Source: Acidimicrobiia bacterium
GTDB taxonomy: Bacteria; Actinomycetota; Acidimicrobiia; IMCC26256; JAMXLJ01
Length of the DNA stretch: 36,783 bases
Reading direction: 5' to 3'
NCBI GenBank assembly: GCA_024281095.1
Contig: JAMXLJ010000167.1
Coordinates: 1-36,783, forward strand
Every line of letters starts with the position of its first letter. Position 1 is the stretch's first letter. Shown here in pieces: positions 24,176 through 31,547 of this stretch. Below the pieces are notes generated by a model. That model was not told the DNA's origin and searched no databases. It saw nothing but the letters and a program-made list of their open reading frames with translations. The position numbers and the translations under genes are program-made.

Positions 24176-25027
24176 TCAGCCGAAGCGGCCAGTGATGTAG
24201 CCCTCCGTGCGCGGGTCGGACGGGTGCGTGAAGATCGTCGCCGTGCGGTCGAACTCCACCAGACGGCCCGATCGGCGCCCCGAATCGTCGACTTCGGTGG
24301 TGAGGAAGGCGGTGCGGTCGGAGACACGGGCCGCCTGCTGCATGTTGTGCGTGACGATCACGATCGTGTAGTCGCGCTTGAGCTCCTCCATGAGATCCTC
24401 GATGCGCGCGGTCGCGATCGGGTCGAGCGCGGAGCACGGCTCGTCCATCAGGAGGACGTCGGGCTGCACCGCGAGTGCACGCGCGATGCAGAGGCGCTGT
24501 TGCTGGCCTCCCGAGAGTGCGAGTGCGCTTCGCTTGAGCTTGTCCTTGACCTCGTCCCAAAGTGCCGCCTGCGAGAGCGCCCGCTCGACGGTCTCGTCCA
24601 TGTTGCGACGCATCTTGTTGATGCGCGGCCCGTAGGCCACGTTGTCGTAGATCGACTTCGGGAACGGGTTCGGGCGCTGGAACACCATGCCGATACGGCG
24701 TCGCACCTGTGCCGGGTCGACCTTGGGGTCGTACAGGTCCTCGCCGTGATAGCGCACCAGACCTTCGACTCTCGCTCCGGGAACGAGGTCGTTCATCCGA
24801 TTCAGGCACCGGATGAACGTGCTCTTGCCACATCCCGACGGCCCGATGACCGCGGTGATCTCGTTCGACGCGATGTCGAGCGTGATGTCGCGCACCGCGA
24901 CCGCGCTGCCGTACTTCACCGCGAGGTTGCGCACCTCGAACACGATCTCGGGCGCGAGCTCCGGCTGCTCCGGCTCGGCCTGCTCGACCGGCTCGGGGCC
25001 GCTTCGCGTCGTCCAGACCTCGCTCAT
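24176..25027 (-). CDS. pstB: Phosphate ABC transporter ATP-binding protein PstB
   Basis: 283 residues. Walker [10 protein letters not shown] (62-70), [19 protein letters not shown] (Q-loop, PstB-specific), signature [16 protein letters not shown], Walker B VLLMDEP and the H-loop [13 protein letters not shown] are all present. PstB hydrolyses ATP to drive phosphate import by PstSCA. It carries ~30 extra N-terminal residues, Glu/Pro-rich. ATG 25027 is preferred over ATG 25057 because GGGGAG lies 7 nt before it and it clears the pstA stop by 26 nt. Fourth gene of the pst operon. Confidence 0.97.
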   Translation of the reverse strand: MSEVWTTRSGPEPVEQAEPEQPELAPEIVFEVRNLAVKYGSAVAVRDITLDIASNEITAVIGPSGCGKSTFIRCLNRMNDLVPGARVEGLVRYHGEDLYDPKVDPAQVRRRIGMVFQRPNPFPKSIYDNVAYGPRINKMRRNMDETVERALSQAALWDEVKDKLKRSALALSGGQQQRLCIARALAVQPDVLLMDEPCSALDPIATARIEDLMEELKRDYTIVIVTHNMQQAARVSDRTAFLTTEVDDSGRRSGRLVEFDRTATIFTHPSDPRTEGYITGRFG

Positions 25028-25053
25028 CGAACGGCTCCCCGTGGGAATGATGG

Positions 25054-25929
25054 TCATGCCCGGCTCCGGCGGTCGAAGCGCGCCGCCACGAGGCGGGCGA
25101 GCAGTGTAAAGACGAAGACGATGACGATCAGTGTGAGGGCTGCTCCCCACGCGAGATCCTGCGCCGCCGTGAACGGCGACGTTGCGTTGCGGAAGATGAG
25201 GAACGGCAGGGCGACATTGGAACCATGGAACAGATTGGTGTTGGTCCGGGTGGTGAATCCGATCGCAAAGAGTAGAGGCGCCGTCTCCCCGGCGGCGCGG
25301 GCGATCGCGAGCAATGCGCCGCTGAGGACCCCGGGCACCGCCGCCGGCACGACGATCCGGCCGATCGTGGTGGCCTTCCGGCCTCCGAGGGCGTAGCTGG
25401 CGTCCCGCTGCTCGGCGGGCACGAGTCGCAGCACCTCCTCGGTGGTGCGGATGACCACGGGCAGCATGAGGCAACCGAGGGCCAGCGAGCCCGCGAATGC
25501 GCTCTGGTTGTGAAAACGAAGCACCCAGATCGTGTAGATGAAAAGCCCCATGACCACCGACGGCACGCCGGTCATCACGTCGGCGAGGAACCGCACGACG
25601 ACAGCCGTGCGCCGATTTCCGCCGTATTCGTTCAGATAGATGCCACCGAGCACGCCGAGCGGCACAGCCATGAGCGTGGCGACGCCCACGATCAGCAGCG
25701 TGCCGACGATGGCGGGCCCGATACCGCCGTCCGCCGACCGGTCGATGATGGGCAGGTCTCTCGTGAGGAAGTCCCAGCTGATGATGCCCGCGCCGCGCTG
25801 CAGCACGTACCCGACGATCAGCACGAGCGGCACGAGCATGATGAGGAACGAAAGGATCATGAATCCGGTCGCGAGGCCGCTGCGCAACTGGCGGCTCCGA
25901 TCGGACGACGTCAACATCGAGGCCGTCAT
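25054..25929 (-). CDS. pstA: Phosphate ABC transporter permease PstA
   Basis: 291 residues with six hydrophobic helices. The inner-membrane permease EAA-type loop is visible near [37 protein letters not shown] and [15 protein letters not shown] are PstA landmarks. ATG 25929 overlaps the pstC stop as ATGA, indicating coupled translation; the upstream extension to 25977 lies inside pstC and is rejected. With PstC it forms the membrane channel for phosphate. Confidence 0.96.
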   Translation of the reverse strand: MTASMLTSSDRSRQLRSGLATGFMILSFLIMLVPLVLIVGYVLQRGAGIISWDFLTRDLPIIDRSADGGIGPAIVGTLLIVGVATLMAVPLGVLGGIYLNEYGGNRRTAVVVRFLADVMTGVPSVVMGLFIYTIWVLRFHNQSAFAGSLALGCLMLPVVIRTTEEVLRLVPAEQRDASYALGGRKATTIGRIVVPAAVPGVLSGALLAIARAAGETAPLLFAIGFTTRTNTNLFHGSNVALPFLIFRNATSPFTAAQDLAWGAALTLIVIVFVFTLLARLVAARFDRRSRA

Positions 25930-26918
25930 CGCACCGCTCCCGTCGCTACTTCGTGCGCGGAACGGCTGACGATCCATCGGGCGAACACGTTCACCAGGAG
26001 TGTCAGCACGAACAGCGCCACGCCGAGGCCGATGAGCGCGGACCGATGGATGCCCGCGGCCTCACCGAATTGGTTCGCGATGACCGCCGCCATCGAGTCA
26101 CCCGAGCTGAACAGGCGCGCGGTGATCTGGGCCGACGAGCCGATCACGAGTGCGACGGCGATCGTCTCACCAAGGGCTCGGCCGAGACCGATCATCACGC
26201 CCGCGACGACGCCGCTACGGCTGTGCGGGAGTACCGCGCCGCGGATCATCTCCCAGCGCGTCGCGCCGAGACCGTACGCGGCTTCCTTCTGCTCGCTCGG
26301 CACGGTCGCGAAGACGACTCGTGCGATCGACGTGACGATCGGCACGATCATGATCGCCAGGATCACGCCCGCGGTCATGATGCTGCGGCCCACGACCGGG
26401 TTTCCGCTGAACAGCAACCCGAACACGGGGACGCCGGAGAAGAAGTCGGCGACGTTCTGGTAGAAGCCCTGGACCGCCGGCGCGAACACGAGGATGCCCC
26501 AGAGCCCGTACACGACCGAGGGGATCGTCGCGAGCAGGTCCACGACGTAGATCACCGGGCGGCGGACCCAGTCGGGGGCCACTTCTGTCACGAACAGTGC
26601 GATGCCGAGGCTGACCGGCACACCGAGCGCCAACGCGATCACCGACGACACGACCGTGCCGTAGATGAGCGCGAGCGCACCGAACTTCATGTGCGCGGGG
26701 TCCCACGTCTTCGACCAGACGAACGACAGCCCTTGGAACTTGAAGGCCGGCCATGCCTCCTTCGTCGTCGACCATGCGATCAACGCGAGGATCACGAAGA
26801 CGAGAAGTCCGGCGCCCAGCGCGACGTAACGGAACACCCGGTCCGTGGTGCGCCCGGTCGGGGCTCGGCCCTCGCCGAGCTTTTCCGGTGTGGGCGGCGG
26901 TGCGATGTCGATACTCAT
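25926..26918 (-). CDS. pstC: Phosphate ABC transporter permease PstC
   Basis: 330 residues from ATG 26918. A hydrophilic N-terminus (~1-28) is followed by six transmembrane helices. [14 protein letters not shown] and [25 protein letters not shown] are the PstC-type loop and EAA motif. A longer in-frame start at 26975 would read through the intergenic hairpin and is unlikely. It follows pstS by 67 bp containing a stable hairpin that should lower its expression relative to pstS. Confidence 0.96.
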   Translation of the reverse strand: MSIDIAPPPTPEKLGEGRAPTGRTTDRVFRYVALGAGLLVFVILALIAWSTTKEAWPAFKFQGLSFVWSKTWDPAHMKFGALALIYGTVVSSVIALALGVPVSLGIALFVTEVAPDWVRRPVIYVVDLLATIPSVVYGLWGILVFAPAVQGFYQNVADFFSGVPVFGLLFSGNPVVGRSIMTAGVILAIMIVPIVTSIARVVFATVPSEQKEAAYGLGATRWEMIRGAVLPHSRSGVVAGVMIGLGRALGETIAVALVIGSSAQITARLFSSGDSMAAVIANQFGEAAGIHRSALIGLGVALFVLTLLVNVFARWIVSRSAHEVATGAVR

Positions 26919-26943
26919 CCTGCGTCTCGTTCGTGCAGTGGCA

Positions 26944-26973
26944 GGGAGCGGGCGCGGGGGTTCGCCCGCTCCC
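26944..26973 (-). terminator. Hairpin between pstS and pstC (attenuator or mRNA-stabilising stem)
   Basis: Arms 26944-26954 (GGGAGCGGGCG) and 26963-26973 are exact complements with an 8-nt loop. No U-run follows. Placed just after the pstS stop, it suits the higher amount of binding protein needed over the permease. Confidence 0.6.
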
Positions 26974-26985
26974 ATGCCACGGTCG

Positions 26986-28071
26986 TCACGGAATGACGAT
27001 CTGGTTCAGTTGCGCCATTGCGGGCGTGAGGATCGACGCGGGCAGACCCGCGAAGTCCACGGAGCTCGCGAGACTCTGCCCGTCCGAGGACAGGATGTAG
27101 CCCAGGAACGCCTTGAGGTCGGTGCCCTTCGCGTGATCGGTCTGCTGCTTGTAGATCATGATCCACGTGGGCGAGGTGATCGGGTAGGCATCGGCGCCGC
27201 TCGCGTTGATCGGGTTGTAGCTGAGGTCGGGCGCCGGCGTGACTCCTGCGAGGGCCGCGGTCGCACCCGCGAGCGAGGCCTTCACGTAGTTGCCGGCCTT
27301 GTTCTTGACCTCGGCGAACGAGAGCCCGGCTGCCTTCGCGTCGGAGAAGTCGACGTACCCGACTGCGCCGCTCGTGCTCTTCACGATCTGCGCGACGCCA
27401 CCGTTGCCGTTGCCGGCCTGCGTGCCCGAGGGCCACGCGACCGTCGTGTTCGCCCCGAGCTTCCAGACGCCCGGTGCGGCCGAGTTCAGGAAGGTCGTGA
27501 AGTTGTTCGTCGTGCCCGACGAGTCGGACCGGTGAACCACGGTGATCTTGGTGCTCGGCAGGTTGGCGCCCGAGTTCTCCGCCTTGATGGCGGGGTCGTT
27601 CCATGTCGTGATCTGGGCCTGGAAGATCTTCGCCAGCGTGTCGGCCGAGAGCTTCAGGGTGTCGACCCCGCTCAGGTTGTACGACACGGTGATCGGCGCG
27701 GCGACCGTCGGGAAGTAGAGCAGTGGTCCACCCTTGTACGTCGGCACGTCGGCCGCCTTCGGCAGCGCATCGGTGCCGGCGAAGTCGACGATCTGACCCG
27801 CGAGGTCCGTACGGCCCTTGCCGGAGCCGCCGCCCGCGTAGTTGATCTGCACACCCGAGTGGGCCTGCGTGAACTTCGCGATCGCGGCCTGGTCGTAGGC
27901 TTGCTGGAACGTCGAGCCGGAGCCGTTCAGCGTGGCACCCGGAAGCGCGGCTCCAGTCGTGCTGCTGCTGCTGGGCTTCGACTTCGAACTGCTGCCGCAC
28001 GCGGCGGCCACCAGCACGAGCGCCACGAGCGCGCCGGCGAGCCGTGTGGTGCGGGCGGATACACGGAGCAT
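26986..28071 (-). CDS. pstS: Phosphate-binding lipoprotein PstS
   Basis: 361 residues. A signal peptide (ARTTRLAGALVALVLVAAAC) ends in the lipobox V-A-A-A-C, so the mature protein is lipid-anchored at a Cys followed by a Ser-rich linker. The phosphate-binding fold follows: LNGSGSTFQQAYDQA (family T/S-G-S-T-F motif), FAGTDALP, and VVHRSDSSGTTNNFTTFL, the binding-loop R-x-D-x-S-G-T. PstS captures phosphate outside the membrane and hands it to PstCAB. ATG 28071 is preceded by GGGGAGGATCC about 11 nt upstream. First gene of the operon; repeated 11-nt boxes lie upstream. Confidence 0.97.
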   Translation of the reverse strand: MLRVSARTTRLAGALVALVLVAAACGSSSKSKPSSSSTTGAALPGATLNGSGSTFQQAYDQAAIAKFTQAHSGVQINYAGGGSGKGRTDLAGQIVDFAGTDALPKAADVPTYKGGPLLYFPTVAAPITVSYNLSGVDTLKLSADTLAKIFQAQITTWNDPAIKAENSGANLPSTKITVVHRSDSSGTTNNFTTFLNSAAPGVWKLGANTTVAWPSGTQAGNGNGGVAQIVKSTSGAVGYVDFSDAKAAGLSFAEVKNKAGNYVKASLAGATAALAGVTPAPDLSYNPINASGADAYPITSPTWIMIYKQQTDHAKGTDLKAFLGYILSSDGQSLASSVDFAGLPASILTPAMAQLNQIVIP

Positions 28072-28174
28072 GGTGATGGATCCTCCCCAGGATCGGTGAC
28101 TGGTTCCCCCGTCGTGATGCGCCGCGAACGTATGGAGCCGCCTTAGCGGGGGGTTGTCCCCCGAGCATCGGAGA

Positions 28175-28203
28175 GGTGAACACCGGGTGAAGCTCGGGTG
28201 CCG
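28175..28203. promoter_or_regulatory. PHO-box-like site 1: three 11-nt-spaced repeats upstream of pstS
   Basis: On the plus strand GGTGAAC (28175), GGTGAAG (28186) and GGTGCCG (28197) recur at exactly 11-nt steps; read toward pstS this is GTTCACC-N4-type repetition. Direct repeats of this form are the binding sites of actinobacterial PhoP and RegX3 regulators. A TACGTT at 28127-28132 (minus strand) may be the pstS -10. A G6/C5 palindrome lies at 28148-28162. Confidence 0.75.
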
Positions 28204-28269
28204 GCCACCGGGGACTTGGGTCATCTCGCCCCGTTTTCCCACGAAACGGACGGCCAAAGCGGACATTTC

Positions 28270-28298
28270 GGTAGCGGCCGGGTGAACGAGAGGCGAAC
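28270..28298. promoter_or_regulatory. PHO-box-like site 2: 11-nt-spaced repeats upstream of phoU
   Basis: GGTAGCG (28270), GGTGAAC (28281) and GGCGAAC (28292) again recur at 11-nt steps in the same orientation as site 1. It is 50 bp before the first possible phoU start and could serve phoU, pstS or both. Together the two sites occupy most of the informative part of the 276-bp divergent gap. Confidence 0.65.
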
Positions 28299-28326
28299 AG
28301 TGGGAGCACGCCCCGGCTCCCGCTCG

Positions 28327-28343
28327 CGGGCGGTTGCCGCCCG
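28327..28343 (+). other. Hairpin in the phoU leader abutting the ribosome binding site
   Basis: CGGGCGG (28327-28333) and CCGCCCG (28337-28343) pair with a 3-nt loop. The right arm ends in the first G of GGAGG, so the stem could limit initiation at ATG 28348/28351 and favour the internal GTG 28387. Confidence 0.45.
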
Positions 28344-28347
28344 GAGG

Positions 28348-29079
28348 ATGATGAACGAGCCGACGAGCGAGTTCGAGGAGATCGACGTGAGCACGACACC
28401 CGAGGCCCGCAAGAGCTTCCAGGAGGCGCTCGAGGACCTCCGCGCCGACGTGATCCGCCTCGGCGCGCTCACCACCGAAGCCATCGGCGGCGCCACGCAG
28501 TCACTCCTCGACGCCGACCTCGCGGCCGCCGAGAAAGTCATCGAGCACGACGACCTCGTCGACCACCTCTACCACTCGATCGAGGACCGCTGCTTCCTGC
28601 TGCTCGCCCGACAGCAGCCCCTGGCGTCGGACCTGCGGGCAGTCGTCACGGTCCTGCGCATCATCCACGAGCTCGAGCGGTCGGCCGACCTCATGGTCAA
28701 CGTCGCCAAGACGACCCGGCGGATCTTCCCCCACCCGCTCGACCCGAAGGCCCGGGGCATCATCGACGAGATGGGCATCCAGGCCGCGAACCAGACCCGC
28801 ATCGCCATCGACGCGTTCGCCGACGCCGACGGTTCACGGGCCGCCGCGCTCGCCGACATGGACAACACGATGGACGACCTGTCGAAGAGCCTGTTCCGCC
28901 ACATCTTGTCGTGGGGAAACACCGACGAGGGCTCGATCCAGCAGGCCGTGCAGCTCGCGCTCGTGGCCCGGCACTACGAACGGGTCGCCGACCATGCCGT
29001 CACCATCGCCGAGCGGGTGCAGTTCATGGTGACCGGCATGCATCCGGGCGCGGAGCCGACCGACGAGGTGTTCGCCTGA
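28348..29079 (+). CDS. phoU: Phosphate-signalling protein PhoU
   Basis: 243 residues from ATG 28348. Two PhoU three-helix repeats are seen, each with the metal-binding E-x-x-x-D type motif: VTVLRIIHELERSADLMVNVAK in the first half and ALVARHYERVADHAVTIAERV in the second. PhoU links the Pst transporter to the kinase and keeps the regulator off when phosphate is plentiful. The start is uncertain: ATG 28348/28351 sits almost on top of GGAGG, while GTG 28387 has GAGGAG 6 nt upstream and would give a 230-residue protein closer to the usual ~220. Divergent from pstS and convergent with a small unknown gene (25 bp). Confidence 0.95.
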   Translation: MMNEPTSEFEEIDVSTTPEARKSFQEALEDLRADVIRLGALTTEAIGGATQSLLDADLAAAEKVIEHDDLVDHLYHSIEDRCFLLLARQQPLASDLRAVVTVLRIIHELERSADLMVNVAKTTRRIFPHPLDPKARGIIDEMGIQAANQTRIAIDAFADADGSRAAALADMDNTMDDLSKSLFRHILSWGNTDEGSIQQAVQLALVARHYERVADHAVTIAERVQFMVTGMHPGAEPTDEVFA

Positions 29080-29104
29080 CCGGGATCCGACCGCGTTCTC
29101 GGGG

Positions 29105-29374
29105 CTACTCGGCCTCCTCGTAGCCGAGGTCCCACTCGAGAATCAGGCGCTCGCGCTCCGCGTCCCGGGCGACACGTTCGCGGTTGCGCCGGAACTGGGG
29201 GTCGTGCGGCGGCAGGAGCTGCAACCGGGCGAGCGCACGCTGACGGAACTCGTCGATCACCTGCCGGTCGCCGAAGACACCGTGCACGTCCCAGTGGGGC
29301 GACGTCGGGCCGAGGTAGACGATCTTGACGTGACCTTGGGGCGGTTGCTGTTCGAGCTCGTCGGCGTCCTGCAT
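29105..29374 (-). CDS. Small conserved-looking hypothetical protein
   Basis: 89 residues, soluble and charged. It opens with a Gln/Asp-rich stretch, then VKIVYLGPTSPHWDVHGVFG, a central part predicted helical (DRQVIDEFRQRALARLQLLPPHD) and a strongly charged Arg/Glu helix (RRNRERVARDAERERLILEW) ending in acidic residues. No known domain is recognised. The regular amphipathic pattern and clear separation from neighbours make it a likely real gene. It lies between phoU (convergent) and htrA, with the 29-bp direct repeats just upstream of its start. Function unknown. Confidence 0.65.
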   Translation of the reverse strand: MQDADELEQQPPQGHVKIVYLGPTSPHWDVHGVFGDRQVIDEFRQRALARLQLLPPHDPQFRRNRERVARDAERERLILEWDLGYEEAE

Positions 29375-29410
29375 GCGGGAGCAGCCTACTGGGCGCCGTG
29401 AATCACCGGG

Positions 29411-29513
29411 TCCGCTCGCCTCCCGGCTCGCTCGCTCAGGTCTCCGCTCTTGCCGCCTGCGGCGGCGGGCCGCTCGGCCCCGCTTCCGCTCGCCTCCCGG
29501 CTCGCTCGCTCAG
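29411..29513. repeat. 29-bp direct repeat flanking two small hairpins, overlapping the end of htrA
   Basis: Positions 29411-29439 and 29485-29513 are identical (TCCGCTCGCCTCCCGGCTCG followed by CTCGCTCAG). Between them are GCCGCC-TGC-GGCGGC and GGGCCG-CT-CGGCCC. The right copy contains the htrA stop codon (29510-29512). This may be a dispersed intergenic repeat acting as the htrA terminator. Confidence 0.7.
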
Positions 29514-30988
29514 CCGAGGTTCTCGGGGCGCGCCGCGAGGGTGACGTCGATCGACTTGGTCGTGCCGCCGCGGTTGACCACGAGCGTGATCTTGTCGCCG
29601 GGGCGGTGGCCACGCACGGCGTTGCCGACGTCCTGGGCCTGCTTCACCTGGGTGTCCGCGACCTTGACGATCACGTCGCCCTGTTGCACACCGCCGTTGT
29701 CGGCCGGCGAATTGGGCTCGACGCGCTGCACCACGGCCCCGGTAGTCACCTTGAGGTTCAGCTGGTTCGCGATCGCCGGTGTGACCGTCTGGGTCACGAC
29801 GCCGAGGAAGGCCGGCTGGATGATCTTCCCGGCTCGCAACTCGTCGACGATCGGCTTGGCCTGGTTGACCGCGATCGCGAAGCCGACGTTCTGGGCCTGT
29901 GAGGGATCGGCGATCGCCGTGTTGATGCCGACGACCTGTCCGGCCGAGTTCACGAGTGGCCCGCCGGAGTTGCCGGGGTTGATCGCGGCGTCGGTCTGGA
30001 TCATGTGGTCGAGCGTCGTGTTGATCTGCGTGTCGATCGAGCGGTTGAGCGCGGACACGATGCCGCGCGTCACGCTGGGCTGCCCCGGTAGGGCGAGCGC
30101 ATTCCCGATGGCGATGACCTCGTCGCCGACGACCAACTTGTCGGAGTCGCCCAACACCGCCGCGGTGAGCCCGGTGGCGTCGGTCTTGAGCACCGCGAGG
30201 TCGGCCGAGGGGTCCTGGCCGACCAGCGTCGCCCGTTTGTGCGTGCCGTCGTTGAACGTGACCTCGATGCGGGTGCCCGCCCCGTTGATGACGTGGTTGT
30301 TCGTCACGATGTAGCCGTCGGAGCTGATGACGATCCCCGTGCCGGCGCCGCCGCCCGAGCCCGGGCTCTGCCCGAAGAGGTTGTCGCCGGCGGCCGACCC
30401 TGTGGTGATCGCCACGACGGCAGGCTCCACCTTCTCGAGCACCGCGTGCACGTCGTTCGGGCTCGGGAACGCGGACGTGTTCCGGGCCGCGGCCACCGTA
30501 GGGCTCGGGTTCCCGGACCGGTCGTTGTCGGCGCCGACGTAGACGGCCGCGGAGACGCCCGACGCGACGAGGGCTCCGACGAGGGCTCCGAGCAGCACCT
30601 GACGCAACCCGCCGCCACCGCGCCCGCCGGCCGGCGCCGGGGAGACGGGGGGAGCCCCCCAGGCGCCGGACGGGGGCGTGGCCGCAGCCCAGGAAGGGGG
30701 AGGCGGGGCCGCGTGACCGGGTGAAGCCGCGGGTCCGACCGGTACTGCGAACGCAGCGGCATCGTCTGCGCCGTCCGCCGCGGGCGTGGTCGTGGGGAGC
30801 TCGCCCGTGTCGCCCGCCGGCGCAGTGACGTGCTGGGGTGCGGTCGGCTCGGCACCCGGCTCGGCGGCACCGGGCTCGCCGGCACCGGCCGGGTCGGGCG
30901 CGCCCCACGGCGGCGGGGACGACGGCCCCGGGCGCGCCCACGGGCTCGGCCGCGCCGGCCCCTCGGCTCCCTCGTCGTGCTCGCTCAC
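29510..30988 (-). CDS. htrA: HtrA/DegP-type serine protease, membrane-anchored
   Basis: 492 residues from GTG 30988. A long Pro/Ala/Gly-rich cytoplasmic N-terminus (~1-125) leads to one transmembrane helix (~129-151), a trypsin-like domain with full triad H232 (TNNHVING), D263 (SADLAVLK) and S341 (NPGNSGGPL), and a C-terminal PDZ domain (~400-488). It degrades or refolds damaged proteins outside the membrane. GTG 30988 has GGAGG six nt upstream; the ATG at 31066 lacks a ribosome binding site. An ECF-type promoter-like sequence lies ~120 bp upstream, and the cognate sigma operon is 2 kb away. The DegP-like protein at 8.5 kb is a catalytically dead relative. Confidence 0.95.
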   Translation of the reverse strand: MSEHDEGAEGPARPSPWARPGPSSPPPWGAPDPAGAGEPGAAEPGAEPTAPQHVTAPAGDTGELPTTTPAADGADDAAAFAVPVGPAASPGHAAPPPPSWAAATPPSGAWGAPPVSPAPAGGRGGGGLRQVLLGALVGALVASGVSAAVYVGADNDRSGNPSPTVAAARNTSAFPSPNDVHAVLEKVEPAVVAITTGSAAGDNLFGQSPGSGGGAGTGIVISSDGYIVTNNHVINGAGTRIEVTFNDGTHKRATLVGQDPSADLAVLKTDATGLTAAVLGDSDKLVVGDEVIAIGNALALPGQPSVTRGIVSALNRSIDTQINTTLDHMIQTDAAINPGNSGGPLVNSAGQVVGINTAIADPSQAQNVGFAIAVNQAKPIVDELRAGKIIQPAFLGVVTQTVTPAIANQLNLKVTTGAVVQRVEPNSPADNGGVQQGDVIVKVADTQVKQAQDVGNAVRGHRPGDKITLVVNRGGTTKSIDVTLAARPENLG

Positions 30989-31111
30989 CAGCCACCTCCG
31001 TCGTGGACGCACCGTGCCGCCGCCGGCACCGCCGGGGACTCTGGCCCGACGCTTGGGTCGGACCATCGTCGCGCCCGGTCACAGCGCCTTGATGCCGCAT
31101 ACGGCTCGCTG

Positions 31112-31138
31112 AACGCCCTACGCTGCGGGCCAGGTTCC
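31112..31138 (-). promoter_or_regulatory. ECF-type promoter upstream of htrA (GGAACC-N17-CGTT)
   Basis: On the minus strand GGAACC (31138-31133) and CGTT (31115-31112) are separated by 17 nt, one more than in the other two copies in this region. The transcript would have a ~115-nt leader to GTG 30988. Spacing makes this the weakest of the three. Confidence 0.5.
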
Positions 31139-31164
31139 ACCACGCGCCTGAGGATCAGCTGAGA

Positions 31165-31185
31165 AGCCGGCGAAAACGGCCGGCT
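31165..31185. other. Hairpin between the divergent htrA and whiB promoters
   Basis: AGCCGG (31165-31170) and CCGGCT (31180-31185) pair around a 9-nt A-rich loop; GCTGAGAA is repeated at 31158-31165 and 31183-31190. It lies between the two ECF-like -35 elements, so it could be an operator for both promoters. Confidence 0.4.
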
Positions 31186-31197
31186 GAGAATCCGCCA

Positions 31198-31224
31198 GGG
31201 AACCTACTCGTCGCCTCCGTCGTT
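31198..31224 (+). promoter_or_regulatory. ECF-type promoter for whiB (GGGAACC-N16-CGTT)
   Basis: GGGAACC (31198-31204) and CGTT (31221-31224) are spaced by 16 nt, identical to the site before the sigma operon. The transcript would begin just before the GAAGAGG ribosome binding site of the ATG at 31240. Confidence 0.7.
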
Positions 31225-31239
31225 GGAAGAGGCAACGCC

Positions 31240-31506
31240 ATGGACTTCCCTCTGCCCCCCGACCAAGAACGCGAGCACACCTGGATGCTCGACGCCCGCT
31301 GCCGGGAGTACGACCCCACGTCGTTCTTCCCGTCCGACGGGGTCGGCGTGGAACGGGCACGACGCATCTGCGCCGAATGTCCCGTGCGAGTCGAGTGCCT
31401 CGAGTATGCGCTCGAGTTCCGCATCGACCACGGCGTATGGGGCGGTGCGTCCGAGCGTGAACGCCGCCGTATCCTCCGCTCGCGGCGCGTCGGAAGTCCC
31501 TCGTAG
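31240..31506 (+). CDS. WhiB-family iron-sulfur regulator (copy 1)
   Basis: 88 residues. The four cluster cysteines are C21, C44, C47 and C53 (C-x22-C-x2-C-x5-C), followed by the G-V-W-G-G turn (~65-69) and the basic tail SERERRRILRSRR that contacts DNA. WhiB proteins hold a 4Fe-4S cluster and bind region 4 of the primary sigma factor, linking redox or NO signals to transcription. ATG 31240 has GAAGAGG 8 nt upstream. The ECF-type promoter in front suggests it is induced with envelope stress. It converges on the RseB-like gene. Subfamily not assigned. Confidence 0.95.
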   Translation: MDFPLPPDQEREHTWMLDARCREYDPTSFFPSDGVGVERARRICAECPVRVECLEYALEFRIDHGVWGGASERERRRILRSRRVGSPS

Positions 31507-31547
31507 CGACCCTCGCACCGACGACAGCGCGACGGGGTCGCGCGGCG

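Noticed and set aside
28100-28135. ECF-type promoter for pstS (GGGAACC on the minus strand)
   Set aside because: No CGTT is found 15-18 nt after it, and PHO-box-like repeats explain regulation better.
28198-28347. Longer PhoU starting at 28198
   Set aside because: The extra 50 residues would be encoded by the PHO-box region and have no PhoU character.
29411-29513. CRISPR array
   Set aside because: Only two repeat copies, with a hairpin-rich spacer of 45 nt and a gene stop codon inside one copy; no cas genes.
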